The position numbers were made by a program, and so were the translations under genes. A model generated the notes under the pieces. The model was not told the DNA's origin. It did not search any database and was given only the letters and a program-made list of their open reading frames with translations. Positions 25,940 through 37,832 of a stretch of 64,000 nucleotides of DNA are shown here, piece after piece (the first letter of the stretch is position 1; every line of letters starts with the position of its first letter). The stretch comes from Dimorphilus gyrociliatus (taxonomy: Eukaryota; Annelida; Polychaeta; Dinophilidae), in the NCBI GenBank assembly GCA_904063045.1, contig CAJFCJ010000019.1, forward strand, positions 1,565,700 through 1,629,699, in the 5' to 3' direction.

Positions 25940-27540
25940 TTGTAGAGAAACAACTCTAAATTTTCATCTGGTTATTTTTTGCAGTGCAGTGTGGTGCAGT
26001 GCAGAGCTATATTAGATAAATTATTCCTTCAAAATTATACATAAACATAAAAAATTTCACTGCAAAATTAATATAATTAAGGTATAATTTATTTAATGAA
26101 ATCTTGTTCAAAATGTAAATAATATTTTTATTCAAGTGAAGTAGTTTTTTTTGTTTAAGTTTTGTTTTTGTAAAAAAAAAAATGAATCAATTAAACCAGA
26201 GATTATCAATAATTAAGTAATTAATTAATAAGGATAAAATAAAAAACTCGACAGATTTTCTTAATAGAAAAGATATTTGCTTCATTATATTTAGATAATA
26301 GCATAGTAGGATTCCTTATTTATCATATAATATATACAGTATATAAATATATATACTATGTTTCTATATATAGGAGCAGAATATCTCTATAGAAGTTTGT
26401 ACACCTATACATAAATATACTAATTGATTCATATGGGTTTTTTCCTTATTTCTTAATAAACTAATAGAAACATAGAAGTAATAGGTTTTGTAATTCAAAA
26501 AAGTGCAGAACAATATTAATGTAATGAATTATTAAATATGTTTATAGGCCAATATAGCAATTCGGTAAATTTTAAATATTTAATGAATGTCTTATTTAAC
26601 GTGAATAATTTAAAGATCACGGAATAATTTAATATAAATTACTTTTTCTTTCTTTCACCTTCCTTCTTATAATTTAATTTCTTTTTTACTGGATTGTTTA
26701 CCCAAGAGATTCTCCAATCAATAATATTGTTTATTCCTATCCGAATCTTAATTATCTATCTTGATACGAACCGTATTGAGGAATAATCTATGTTGTTTGT
26801 TTTCATTTTTCTTCCCGTTTTGTTTCTTACCCGAAAATAATTTCCTCTCCTTCATTCTCTAAAAGAGATAATTATTCTCCCTTTTCCCTTTTATCTACAG
26901 TCCTTCCTCTCCCTTCCCATTTAAAATTAACATTTGATAATGATAATGCATTACCCTTGTAGATCTACATTTAGTTGTACATTATTATATTACTAAGAAA
27001 TGAACTGAAGATAAATAGATATTTACGTTTATAATAAAAAGAAAATACACCATATACGGTATATTTTTGTTTTACACCACGTTTCGAAATGATAAAATTG
27101 CCTCTATTTGTCTCTTAAACGATCCAATATTCTTCCGGGAAGGATGGGGTGTGAACACTCGAAATTGGAACTAATAGCATTAGGATTGTAACTCTTGCAA
27201 CATCACGATATGAGAATATCTGGCGAGCAACTTTTACAACTATTTGGCCTATATCTATTTAAATATAATATAAAATATTTATGATACTATGCGTATTATT
27301 GTATATATAGTATTTAAATAAGAAGAATCTAAACATTTATAGTTTATATTACGTAATTAAATGAAGAAACGATGATCATCAAGAAGACATAATTGCAATA
27401 AATTTTAATAGATAACTCATAATTAACGTTTCTTTAAAATAAAGGAAGGAGAAAAGAGAACAAAGGATAATTCAGCCAATGTTATTCAATTAATTCTCCC
27501 TTTATTATTAAGCTTAAGATCATCTAACCTTCTCTTTTTC

Positions 27541-27570
27541 TCCCCCCGCCCCTCTCTCTCTCTCTCTCTC
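27541..27570. repeat. Polypyrimidine tract (C-run then CT repeat)
   Basis: TCCCCCCGCCC followed by nine or ten CT units. Strand-asymmetric homopyrimidine. Confidence 0.8.
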
Positions 27571-29124
27571 CTTCTCCATCTATCTATATATTTGTATATA
27601 TATATTTATCATATAAAACATTATCTTGTAAAAAAAACTAATAATCTTATATGAATCAACAAGGTAAAAAAAATCCGATTTGCGCAGCTGTCGAAAAGGT
27701 TCAAAGCAGATGGTTAAGTCATCCATGAAATATATTTATTATAATTCTCTTTCTTTTCTTCCTAGTTTTTATTTCTCATTCTCTCCCTTCCTCTTTCACT
27801 CGCTCACACTTTCTTCTTCTTCTTAAATTCTATATTTTTATCCAATATCTCTCCAACATTTTTTTCCTATTGATGAAACTGTTATATAATTTAAATATTA
27901 CAACTACCGGTTGCCTAATTAGCTTTCCTGTTTATTTGTTTATTTTTTAATTATTTGCAAACTACAAAGAAACAATGAAGGAACTAAAATTGATGAAATG
28001 TTTGTATTTTTAAATAGAATATTAAATATAATAAGGTTTGTGGAAGAGTAAACGTGATGTTGATTTAATGGGAATCGAAAAAAGAAGGATCAATCAAGAC
28101 TATGTACGCATTTTATCAAAAAAAGATCCCCTTTTATTTCCATATAAATTATATCATCAGTGAAAACTATTATTATAGAAGAAGAAGAGGAAGAAGACGA
28201 AAAGTATATCATAAATTTTTCCGTAAAATCTTCATGTATTTTACTGCTCTTCTCTCAAAATTGTACAAAAAAGATAAAGATAAAAAGAGAGCGAAGAGAA
28301 AGAGAAGAAAAATAATTGATTAATTAATAAAAAAAAGTGAAAAGAAATGAAGAGAGAGAGAGGGGAAAGAAGAAGAGAAGGTATAGGTAGGAAAAATAAC
28401 CGAATTTTCATATTGTCAGTACAAAAGTAGCATAGAGGATATTTAGAGTCCAACCGAATGCATTTTCACTCGTAATCCATACGTTTCTAGTGCAAATCAT
28501 TATTTACAATATTGTACCTTTTGTTCATTGCCGTATTTTTTGCGGTTCGTATGAGGGATGCAAACACTATACTCTATATTTGTATACATGTATCTTTTGC
28601 TGTGTATGTAAACGTATTTGTTATTTATTATATAGCGAATATTAGTCGAGATTTACCATTATGTTTTCTGAAATAAGCAAATAAAAAAAGAGAATATTTA
28701 ATCACTTTCTTACCTTGGCCTTACCACAGAAAGAAGAATCAAATAGTTGATGAACGATTATCCGTAAAACGATGGAGAATCGAAGGAAATCGTTGAAGTT
28801 TTTAACAACTCATACGAAATGGCACATGTTAGAGAACAGATTGTATATAGATATTGACACTGTTCACTTTCAAGTGCCAATTAGCAGGAGTTATATGCTT
28901 ATTATAGATGAGTCCATAGAAGAAAATGAACGGGTTTTCGATGCAGTTGAATAACTCTGTATATACGAAAAACTTTATTATAAATTATAAATAAGAACGG
29001 GAAACAACGGGATTTTGGGACAAAGGATGAAAATGTGACCGTAATAGCTATATATGAGAAAGCACCTAGTCAGTACAAAACATTCCCGTTAATATAAGTA
29101 CGTACCAGTACAATGTTTATCATT

Positions 29125-29138
29125 GTTACCATGGTAGC
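29125..29138. promoter_or_regulatory. RFX-type X-box in the gene desert
   Basis: GTTACCATGGTAGC is a near-perfect inverted repeat fitting the RFX consensus GTNRCC-(N)-RGYAAC. An octamer ATGCAAAT follows at 29174-29181. Both sit in an unusually complex, GC-richer island. Regulatory role is inferred. Confidence 0.4.
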
Positions 29139-29850
29139 CTAATTATACTAGCGTCGACGCACCCGGTAGGCATATGCAAATTCCTTAGCGACAGCATAAC
29201 CCATAAACTATCTAACGCTTTATTTGTTTACTTTTATATGTTTATAAATAGTCATAAGGTTTAGTATTTCATTTCTCAAATAAGAAACATTTTAATGGAA
29301 TACCGGTCTACATATATAAATATATATATACTCTATATATGCATATATTTATTTATATAATTCTTTATGTATTTATTTAATTCAACACACACACTGGGAA
29401 AATAATGGAGGAGCTATTTAACAATTGTTTCCAGTTCCATTTCGATTTTTTTTTCTTTTTGTATTAAACTTTTTGCCCACATAACTAAAGGCAGCATATG
29501 GTCAGCTTATCCCCATATTAACACTTATATTTAGATTACGAGTAATCTTTTTTTTGTTAGAATTCCAAAAAAAATAAAAAAGTATATTTTTGTTTTTTTT
29601 AAAAAAAATAATTCATTTTTGTATTTTATTCTTTTTGTGGGTTTTTTTAGTTAAAGTAAAACTAATTATAGAATATATATTAATCTATAATTTATATTTA
29701 ATTATATACAGAATATCGTATACAGTATAAAAGAAGAATATATAAGATTGCAAAGAATAGGTGGATTAAGTGTAGAAGAGTTGAAGGAAAGAAAGTGGTT
29801 GATTGATAAAAAAAAAGAAAAGAAACATAAGGAAAAAGAGAAAGAAAGAC

Positions 29851-29854
<4 letters not shown>

Positions 29855-29889
<35 letters not shown>
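29855..29889. repeat. (AG)17 microsatellite
   Basis: Perfect AG dinucleotide array in non-coding DNA. On the opposite strand it creates a spurious Ser/Leu-rich ORF. Confidence 0.92.
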
Positions 29890-29893
<4 letters not shown>

Positions 29894-30286
29894 AAAGTTA
29901 TTCATTTCTGTGCATATGTGCCGAAATGAGTTAAAACATTTTACATTTGAATTGGTATACATTATACTTTTCCATTTACAATTTGTACATTTGTTTCCTT
30001 TATTTATCAAAGATTTCCCAAGTAGATTACACTATATAACTATAAGTTACAGCTAATATATATAAACATTAAAAACTTACTTACTTTTCATGCAATTGGA
30101 AAGATAAAAAATGTTTCTATTTTTCTTTTCTTCCAAAAACTCAATATTTCAACCATTACTCTTTCATTAGCTTTATTATAGCTTTATTATAATCGTTGAA
30201 AAGTCTGTACGAGATGTGAAGGAGCAGATGTTCATAAACAAACTGCACTATCTAACTTTTTAATTTATGCTATTTTTATTATAGAA

Positions 30287-30297
30287 CGCATGCGCAT
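30287..30297. promoter_or_regulatory. NRF-1-like palindrome in the gene desert
   Basis: ACGCATGCGCA, a match to the GCGCATGCGC-type site, with an octamer ATTTGCAT at 30320-30327 close by. There is no gene start nearby. Function inferred. Confidence 0.35.
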
Positions 30298-30591
30298 TTA
30301 CATCATCCCAGTTCGGCTTATTTGCATATATTGGTAATTTATTATTAATGAAATTAGACTGGACCATTGAGACAATAAATTTTATTTTGTTTTCATGTTC
30401 TATTTTATCTGTATTTTGCTTATTTTGTAATCATTTCAATACTATAATTCAAGTATTATGAATATAATGAATAGTCAAAATTTCATTATATTTCCTTAAA
30501 CGTTATGTAATATAGATTTATTCAATTTTACAGTAGATTGCAGTATTTTTCATTAGAGAAAATAGTCTTTTCCTTTTTTGGAAAAAATGAT

Positions 30592-30626
30592 TGTGTGTGT
30601 GTGTGTGTGTGTGTGTATGCGTGCGC
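30592..30626. repeat. (TG)n alternating purine-pyrimidine tract
   Basis: About 12 TG units continuing without a break into TATGCGTGCGC, giving 35 bases of strict alternation. Such tracts can adopt Z-DNA. Confidence 0.88.
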
Positions 30627-32160
30627 TTGAGCGAGAGAGAGAAAGAGAAGGATATTAAGGAAAATGGAAAGATCCGTAATCTTTGCTTATATTGTCTATA
30701 ATGGTAACTCTTAAATAATTCTTGAAATGAATCTCTTTATATACTCTAATAATAACGTTGATATTTTTTACGGCATGGAAACGCCATTTAAGACAATACA
30801 GACTCAGCGGTGCGCTACGACAGGTGCATAGTTCATCATCAACTGCGTGACTGCTGAATTATTTACTTAATTATCGTTAGCTTCATCCTTCAAAATCGAT
30901 TGTAATTTAAACACCAACACCGCTAAGGGTAGACCGTTTCATATACATCCGCAAGCTCATTTCCTAAATGGTTAAGTAAACAGATAAAATGATGGCCCAA
31001 ACAATAACCTCATTTTTTCATTTTTCCCCACTTTCCATTTCCCTCATCTTTTTTTTTTTACATAGAGCCATAAACTTTAGCAAATAGAGAAAGATCGTCG
31101 ACCCTTTTCCTCAATTCATAATTACTCCTTCCTCTTCCTCCTCCACCTCTCCCCCGTTCTGCTTTTCCAAAGTATAAATCGTTGTCAAATCAATTATTAA
31201 CCTTTAATTTTCTCTCCATCTCTTCCTATTTAGAAAATAAAATAATTGAATAGAAAGAATTTTTACATTTCGTTTATTTCGTTTTATTTCGTTTAATCGA
31301 AAAATGACGAAATCGATAAGATCGATTGATAATTTGATGACAATCCCTACTGCGTGCAACTAAGTTTTGATTATTTAATCGTTTTTATACGTGCATAGTC
31401 AATCATCGGTTCAGCTTTGACGAAACAAAACGAGAAAGTAAAAGCGTTGAAGTATTCATGGAATTGTTTCACCCTCAAAGTAGAATGTATAAATATTTTA
31501 ACGTTTCCCTTGCATATATTTTTACCAATTTTTTTGTCTTTATTATATAAATTATATAAATATATTTTTCATATAATGAAAATAAGTTGTAAATTGCATA
31601 ACTTTATAAATATGCATGTATTTTATAACGATAAACAATTGTTTGTTTTTTCTAGTCTTTGTTCTAGTTGTATAGTATGTTTTGCTAAAGAAAAATATAA
31701 TATGATTAGAAAATAAAATCAAGATTTAAACTTGTTAAGAATAATTAAATGATCTTTATCCATTTATATATGATGAAAACTCCTTAGTGAAATTGATCCC
31801 TTATATCATCCATTTATCCAACAGCATTCTAACAACTACGACACTTTTTATCGTCCCAGATTAAATTTTTTGATGGTTGATTAATCAGTTAATTTAAGTG
31901 AAATCTCTGTAATTAACCCCATATTCAATATTCTTTTATAGTTTATCATTACAAGGCAAAGGAAATCAGTTGAAATTTCAATAGTTTTGTCTTTTCATTA
32001 ACCTTCTTAAGAGGCTGTTGCTAATCAACTTTTTCTTGTCTCTCCAATAAACAACATAACATAACACAACAATTGTTTATGGAACAAATTTATTTTGGAA
32101 CAAATCAGCAACGCCATCTACCGATTATAGAACACTGACGTATATAGTATAGTTTTTAGT

Positions 32161-33693
32161 TTAAGCTTTGCTTACAACGACAGGATTAGACATTCGAAAT
32201 ATACTCTCTAATAAATTTGATATATCGGAAAACATATTTTGAGAAATTCCATTTGGAACTAGAAATGTCACTGTTCTTGATTGTTTGGCACTCCAAGTGC
32301 TCAATTCCATAAGAAAACCCTTAATGCATTTAAAAACTAGCTCTGATCTTTTCATACACCAAGAAATCGTCATTTGCTCGGTAACATCTTGAACCAGTAA
32401 AAGCGGAAGAGTTAGAGAAGTTATGTCGTGTTGAAAGCAAGTTCTAATTATATTACGGTAGCCTAACAATACAGGGTGCCTTGAGGAAACATCACCCGTT
32501 TTCAAAGTGTCCATATCTGTCACGAGATGAAAGACTACCTGCACATTAGAAAGGTTCGAATGTCTTGTTACGTAGCAATCACCAGGTTGAAGTTTTTTAC
32601 CATTTAAAATTGTCTTTATATCCTCTAATTGTTTATCGAAATCGTTCCAATGAAATTCTGTCGAATCCTGACAAATCATTTTAAAATCCTGCTTTATTCC
32701 GAAATAGGAATTAAGTCTATCGTCAACAATTAAAACCATGGCAGAAATGGCATTAGAGTATAATGACATAGAGTTTTGTAATCTTATTGGCGAAGCGGCG
32801 AAATGTCCATGATTTGAATATTTGCACAAATCTAATATGTTAGATCTCACTAATCTAAGATTATGCGTTGTTTTAAGTTGAGCACCAAGATGAATGGTAA
32901 AGCTTTCTTCAAGCCTATTTTCATTAGCAATCGAGTTATCTTGTCCATAAATACTTTGAGAGCTTAACATGTTTTCGTCTAGCAAATGGGATAAATCATT
33001 ACCTGTTTTCAAATCTTGATGCACTTCTAAAAGCCACTCCCTATATTCCCTTCTCTGCTTATCGTAGAGAGCAGTTAATTCACTTTCCCATTTAGATTCC
33101 AACATCTGAATTTTTTCAAATTGCTGATGTGTTATACGATTTATTTCTTCATCTGTATATCTCGATCCCATTGTTGCTAATTTATCCATTGCCGCACTTT
33201 GCCTATTCCTCATATCATTTAATTCTACATTTCTTCTACTTATTAAATCATCTACGGCTCGGGCGTATGAATTTTCCAATTTTAGAATTGTTGTTTGCAA
33301 TTGAGAATGTATTAATTGATTATAAATTTCAGAGAATACCAATTCATTTGATATTTCCTCAGGTTTCGAATGTTCTTTTGTCTCTTCGGAGAAACTTTGA
33401 CACCATTCCGAAATTAATCTTTGTTCAGTACTATCATCTAGAGTATTTGTTACAGATTCTGAATATTCATCACTTATCTTTTCTTTACTCTTTTCAACGA
33501 AAATAATTAAATCTTTCTTTAATTCATCTTCTAGAAAGCATGGAAAATTCTGCTGTGACATAAGTCTATGACAACATTCGGTTATGGTCTCTTGCAGAGG
33601 AAGATTAATTTTTCCAGAAATAGTTTGTTTCTTCTCCTTCGCTCCATAAGAAAATTGAAAAGTTTTTTCCAACCTCTCTCCTAATCCTTCCAT
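32161..33693 (-). CDS. FERRY3: FERRY complex subunit 3 homologue (C12orf4, DUF2362), 510 aa, intronless
   Basis: Homologue of human C12orf4, a subunit of the FERRY Rab5-effector complex that links mRNAs to early endosomes. The whole protein is one open frame from ATG 33693 to the stop at 32161. Start MEGLGERLEKTFQFSYG is family-like. Residues about 140-235 form a charged coiled coil ending KREYREWLLEVHQDL-like (here RREYREWLLEVHQDL). The C-terminal half has the diagnostic stretches TIHLGAQLKTTHNLRL, MSLYSNAISAMVLIVDDR, LSNVQVVFHLVTD, RHPVLLGYRNIIRTC, LLLVQDVTEQMTISWC and RTVTFLVPNGIS. The human gene has many exons, so a single-exon copy points to intron loss or a retrocopy, although promoter-like sequence precedes it. 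The frame is intact and conserved throughout. Confidence 0.87.
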   Translation of the reverse strand: MEGLGERLEKTFQFSYGAKEKKQTISGKINLPLQETITECCHRLMSQQNFPCFLEDELKKDLIIFVEKSKEKISDEYSESVTNTLDDSTEQRLISEWCQSFSEETKEHSKPEEISNELVFSEIYNQLIHSQLQTTILKLENSYARAVDDLISRRNVELNDMRNRQSAAMDKLATMGSRYTDEEINRITHQQFEKIQMLESKWESELTALYDKQRREYREWLLEVHQDLKTGNDLSHLLDENMLSSQSIYGQDNSIANENRLEESFTIHLGAQLKTTHNLRLVRSNILDLCKYSNHGHFAASPIRLQNSMSLYSNAISAMVLIVDDRLNSYFGIKQDFKMICQDSTEFHWNDFDKQLEDIKTILNGKKLQPGDCYVTRHSNLSNVQVVFHLVTDMDTLKTGDVSSRHPVLLGYRNIIRTCFQHDITSLTLPLLLVQDVTEQMTISWCMKRSELVFKCIKGFLMELSTWSAKQSRTVTFLVPNGISQNMFSDISNLLESIFRMSNPVVVSKA

Positions 33694-34406
33694 TTTTATT
33701 CTATCTGTTCAATAAATTTTTCATGTTAGACTTTCACCTTTCTAAAGAAAAGAAGCTTAAAAGTAAACAGTCACTAATATATTTATATATATATATATAA
33801 TATCAATTTTAATGACATTCCATAACAGGAAAAAAACATGATGTTTCTTGTTTGAATAGATCAACCAGAAGAAAATGAAAAACCCTACTTAAAAGTCAAA
33901 TGATGATATTTCTAGAGTTTAATCCAAAACTCACTTATTTTCAAATGGAAAATAACATTTACTATTCATACACAATATACAAATTAATCTATGTATGTTG
34001 TTCACTTTCAATGAATCCTTTAAAACTAAGCTTTCAATTTGTAATCGCAATTCTAACACCCATTTTCGCGCGCATGCGTAAAAGAAGTTGTTTTGAAACA
34101 GAGATCCATACTAAATTTAAATAAAAACTTGCAGACGACGCTTTTAAAAAGTGCTTGTGTAAAATAACGAAATAAGTACCATCTACTCATTTTTTATCAA
34201 TTAACAGTAACTTGTTACTTAATAAATATATTTGCGTGATTTTATAAGTAATTCTCCAAAATTTTACGAAAACGTTGGCATTACTCGAAGAGTGATAAAT
34301 AATAGAAAGCGCGTTTTGTTACTACCTGTGCGCATGCGCGTTACAAAATATATTCGTTGTCTTTTTAGTTCGCTGTCCACTACAGGAAAAAGCATTTTTG
34401 AAGAGA
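33694..34406. promoter_or_regulatory. Bidirectional promoter FERRY3 / TAF10 with two NRF-1-type palindromes
   Basis: 713 bp between divergent start codons. GCGCATGCGT lies at 34070-34079, and TGCGCATGCGCG at 34329-34340, 67 bp before the TAF10 ATG. Both are excellent matches to the NRF-1/P3BP site common in metazoan housekeeping promoters. A (TA)n tract lies near 33777-33799. Confidence 0.55.
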
Positions 34407-35144
34407 ATGGCCGAGCAAGGTTGTCACCAATTTCACTATTACTACCTCAATATACACTAAAAGCTAATATTTAACATTGCGTTTTTACATTTTATTCTTC
34501 CTTATAAAAAATATGCAATATACCTAGTATAATCCAATGAAAAAAAAACAATGCTCGTTTATTGAACGTACCTTTCCGTATTTATAATAAGCTTCATATA
34601 TCTTTCTACATTCATAGATCAAACTCCTAAAAATGAAACTCCTCGAAAGCCTGATCCAATGGACGATGTAAATGATATATCTCTTGATGATTTGCCCAGA
34701 GTTACCGGAACCCCTTTGAGCCAATTCGCTGCTGAGTTGGAGGACTTTAAACCAACAGTAATGTTTGATATAATTACAAGTAATGAATTGTGATATTAAG
34801 AATAAGGTTAATTCAGATACCCGACGCTGTTACAAATTTCTATTTAAATAGAGCTGGTGTTAGTATAAATGATCCTAGAATGTAAGTAAAATATACTTGT
34901 ATACACACGTAATATTTACATATTTTCATTTTATATTAACAGATTACGATTAGTATCTTTGGCTAGTCAAAAGTTTATAACAGACGTTTGCAACGATGCC
35001 TTACAAAATTGTAAGGTTCGAATTGGCAGTTCAAGTTCAAAGCATAAAACGAAGGAGAAACGGTTCACCCTAACTTTAGAAGATCTCTCTCCAGCATTAT
35101 CCGAAAATGGAATTACCATTAAGAAACCTCCATACTATACATAA
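34407..35144 (+). CDS. TAF10: TFIID subunit TAF10, 139 aa, four exons
   Basis: Histone-fold subunit of TFIID and SAGA used in transcription initiation. Exons 34407-34419, 34618-34757, 34817-34881 and 34943-35144 total 420 bases in frame. Exon 1 encodes only MAEQ plus one base. The junction with exon 2 (DQTPKNETPRKPDP) closes in frame. The histone fold includes LSQFAAELEDFKPTIPDAVTNFYLNRAG-type sequence split over exons 2 and 3, and then LVSLASQKFITDVCNDALQ. The C-terminus FTLTLEDLSPALSENGI then KKPPYYT closely follows human TAF10. The disordered N-terminus is much shorter than in the 218-aa human protein. The gene is divergent from FERRY3. Confidence 0.93.
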
Positions 35145-35721
35145 CTTTTGAAATTTTTCTTTTTTAATGACTCTTTTTCTTTAAAAAAACATTTCTAAGC
35201 TTGTACAGAAGAAAATATATCATCGCTTTGTCATTTTTTAAAAGAATATAAATAATTGTATTTTATTAATGATTTCAGGTGTTTTTTTCACATGATTTCG
35301 CAATAAGCTTACTATTATAAGGATAGCTACTTTGTTTAATTTGATTCTTAAGCATGAGAACAAACTTAATATGTAAATTAATATACTGCGCAAGTGTACT
35401 ACACAATGTGGGAAAAGCACAAGTTCATTGCTATATGTAGGTTTTTTGTAGATTTATTATGATTAATGAGAGGACAATGTTTCTCATAAGTTTATTCCAG
35501 AGGAAGCCAGCCTAAAATGTAAACATAATATACAAACGCCACCTAGTTAGAATCGTCTGCTAGAACTGTAATAACTGAAACGAGTTTGAGTGACTAAGAG
35601 CCAAGATCAAGAAAAATCATCATAATATTATAAAATATAATAGGTATTTCATATATAAACACATATATGCAGTTAATCAATTAATGATTGTTTTATGTTT
35701 ATAGAAAACAGCCAAAAAGTA
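35145..35721. other. Intergenic TAF10 to HMGCS
   Basis: 577 bp of AT-rich DNA holding the TAF10 3' UTR and the HMGCS upstream region. TTTATAG just before the HMGCS start could be an intron acceptor for a 5' UTR exon. No gene was seen. Confidence 0.5.
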
Positions 35722-37652
35722 ATGCCCGGAGATAATCACCTTGGACCAGCATGGCCTGAAAACGTTGGAATATTGGCAATAGAAATATATTTCCCGCCTC
35801 ATTACGTTGATCAAAATGAATTAGAACAATTTGATGAAGTCTCTACTGGAAAGTATGTCATTGGACTTGGACAATCAAAAATGGGCTATTGTACTGATAG
35901 GGAAGATGTCAACTCCCTCTGTTTGACTGTTGTTCAAAAACTAATGGAAAAACACAATATCCCATATGGAAGTATTGGCAAACTCGAGGTTCATATAATT
36001 TGATACACACTGAGCAAATTAATTAAACTTCTCATTAACTTATTTTTAAAACCAAATATTATAATATAATACTAGAGGTTCAATTATACAATATTGTGAA
36101 ATGCAAGATGAAGAAATTTCATAGACATTTTTTTAAAATGATTAATACCAGCGTAGGAGTATGTGTAGTTTATTACTTAGAATGAACAAGTGAATATGAA
36201 TAGTAACATTAGGAGTAAACTTTTTATACAAATGCTAGAATGGACTGTCGTAATTTTTCTTTTTTTTATAAGCTATTATGGACATTTTGCGTGTCAGAGT
36301 TTATTTAAAAGTATTGTCTTATAGGTAGGAACAGAGACTTTGCTCGATAAATCAAAGTCTGTTAAAAGCGTTCTCATGCAACTATTTCAAGAATCTGAAA
36401 ATACTGACATTGAAGGAGTTGATACTACTAACGCTTGCTATGGGGGTACAGCAGCTTTATTTAACTGTATCAATTGGTTAGAATCAAGTGCATGTGATGG
36501 TTTGTATTCATATAAACTATTCATCTTAAGTGCTCAATTATTTAAAACATTAAAAAAAAATTTCATTTCTCTAGGTCGATATGCCATGGCCGTTGCTGCA
36601 GATATTGCAGTTTATGCACGAGGGAGTGCCAGATGCACAGGAGGAGCTGGTGCTGTCGCAATGTTGCTGGGACCTAACGCTCCTATAGTCTTTGAAAGAG
36701 GTAAGTTTTTACTTCGATTTCTAATATATATTAATTATTATGTATAAACTTAGGGGTTAGAAGTACCCATATTCAACATTCCTATGACTTTTATAAACCA
36801 AATATGGAATCGGAATATCCAATTGTGGATGGAAAATTAACAATAGAATGCTACTTATCAGCTTTGGATAAGTGCTACTCAAAATATAAGCAAAAATTTT
36901 CTCAAGTATATCCTAATTCTAATGAGTTTTCCATAACGGATAGTGATGCATTTATTTTTCATACGCCATATTGCAAAATTGTTCAAAAATCGTTAGCTAG
37001 GTTAGCCGTTCAGGACTTTATAAATCATTGTGGAAATTGGCCTGAGTTAGAAAAATTCAAAAATATTGACCTCGAAGAGTCGTACTTCAATAAAGATTTA
37101 GAAAAAGCAGCTATGAGTGCTACCAGAGAGCTCTTTGAGGAGAAAACAAAACCTTCATTGACCTTAGCAAAGAATGTCGGAAATATGTATACGCCTTCTG
37201 TTTACGGAGGACTTGTGTCTTATTTACTGTCTAACGATATAGATAAGTTACCAGGAAAGAGGCTTGTTCTATTTTCATATGGATCAGGCTTAGCATCTTC
37301 TATGTTCAGTGTTAAAATTGATAATTCAGTTTCTCAACAACTGAAAAATTTATACAAAGGTATAGCCGATGTCCCGGCTAGATTAGAAAAGAGAATTAAG
37401 GTTTCCCCTTCCGTTTTTGATAAAATTATGAAATTGAGAGAAGAAACTTGCCATAAAGGTATTTGATTTCAACAGTAATAAATAATAAAATAAATCAATT
37501 TTTCTACTGTAGCCCCCTATTTTCCTGTTGGAGAAAAGGATTGCCTTCTCCCAGGGACATTCTACTTAACCAGCGTTGATGATATGTTTAGAAGAAAATA
37601 TGCAAGAATACCCCCAGAATCCCATAACAATTTTAACCACACGTCTAAATAA
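35722..37652 (+). CDS. HMGCS1: Hydroxymethylglutaryl-CoA synthase, cytosolic type, 470 aa, five exons
   Basis: Condenses acetyl-CoA with acetoacetyl-CoA to HMG-CoA, the second step of the mevalonate pathway. Exons 35722-35988, 36325-36499, 36575-36700, 36754-37458 and 37513-37652 total 1,413 bases in frame. I chose ATG 35722 ([12 protein letters not shown]) over the in-frame ATG at 35695 because it aligns with the usual MPG start. No mitochondrial presequence is visible, so the cytosolic form is likely. Catalytic Glu lies in [10 protein letters not shown], catalytic Cys in [12 protein letters not shown], and catalytic His in [27 protein letters not shown] and [11 protein letters not shown] match the family. 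Length is slightly below the 520 aa of human HMGCS1 because the C-terminal tail is short. Confidence 0.95.
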
Positions 37653-37832
37653 GTTATTTAATGAATATTTTTTGTGCTAATAGACCTCACCCATGTGCTT
37701 TCAAGATAAGACAATAATATGTAAAGAAAGAAGAAGAGATATTATATTAAAATATGCCACTTAAATTTCTTAAATAAATAAGAAAATTTGCAATAAAATA
37801 ATGACTACTAAGATATTACACATTACTAATCA

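Larger units (their letters stand above)
25940..32160. other. 6.2-kb gene desert with simple repeats and complex islands
   Basis: No coding region can be supported. The only ORFs over 60 codons are low-complexity Lys/Arg/Glu or Ser/Leu/Phe runs. Microsatellites are at 27541-27570 (C/CT), 29855-29889 (AG) and 30592-30626 (TG). Less AT-rich, non-repetitive islands occur near 27110-27240, 28440-28620, 29000-29240, 30285-30330 and 30770-30970. These hold recognisable motifs (X-box, octamers, an NRF-1 palindrome) and may be regulatory or non-coding RNA promoters. Confidence 0.6.

Noticed and set aside
28102-28323. 73-codon plus-strand ORF rich in Lys/Arg
   Set aside because: Low-complexity purine-rich sequence; no domain and no gene structure.
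28772-28954. 60-codon plus-strand ORF in the gene desert
   Set aside because: Less biased than its neighbours but matches no family, has no splice partners, and is of chance length.
29702-30010. 102-codon minus-strand ORF with a Ser-Leu repeat
   Set aside because: Produced by translating the (AG)n microsatellite.
31417-31716. 99-codon plus-strand ORF in the gene desert
   Set aside because: Dominated by Phe/Leu/Ile/Lys codons of AT-rich DNA; no recognisable domain.
33129-33506. 125-codon antisense ORF inside FERRY3
   Set aside because: Shadow frame; the minus strand encodes the conserved protein.
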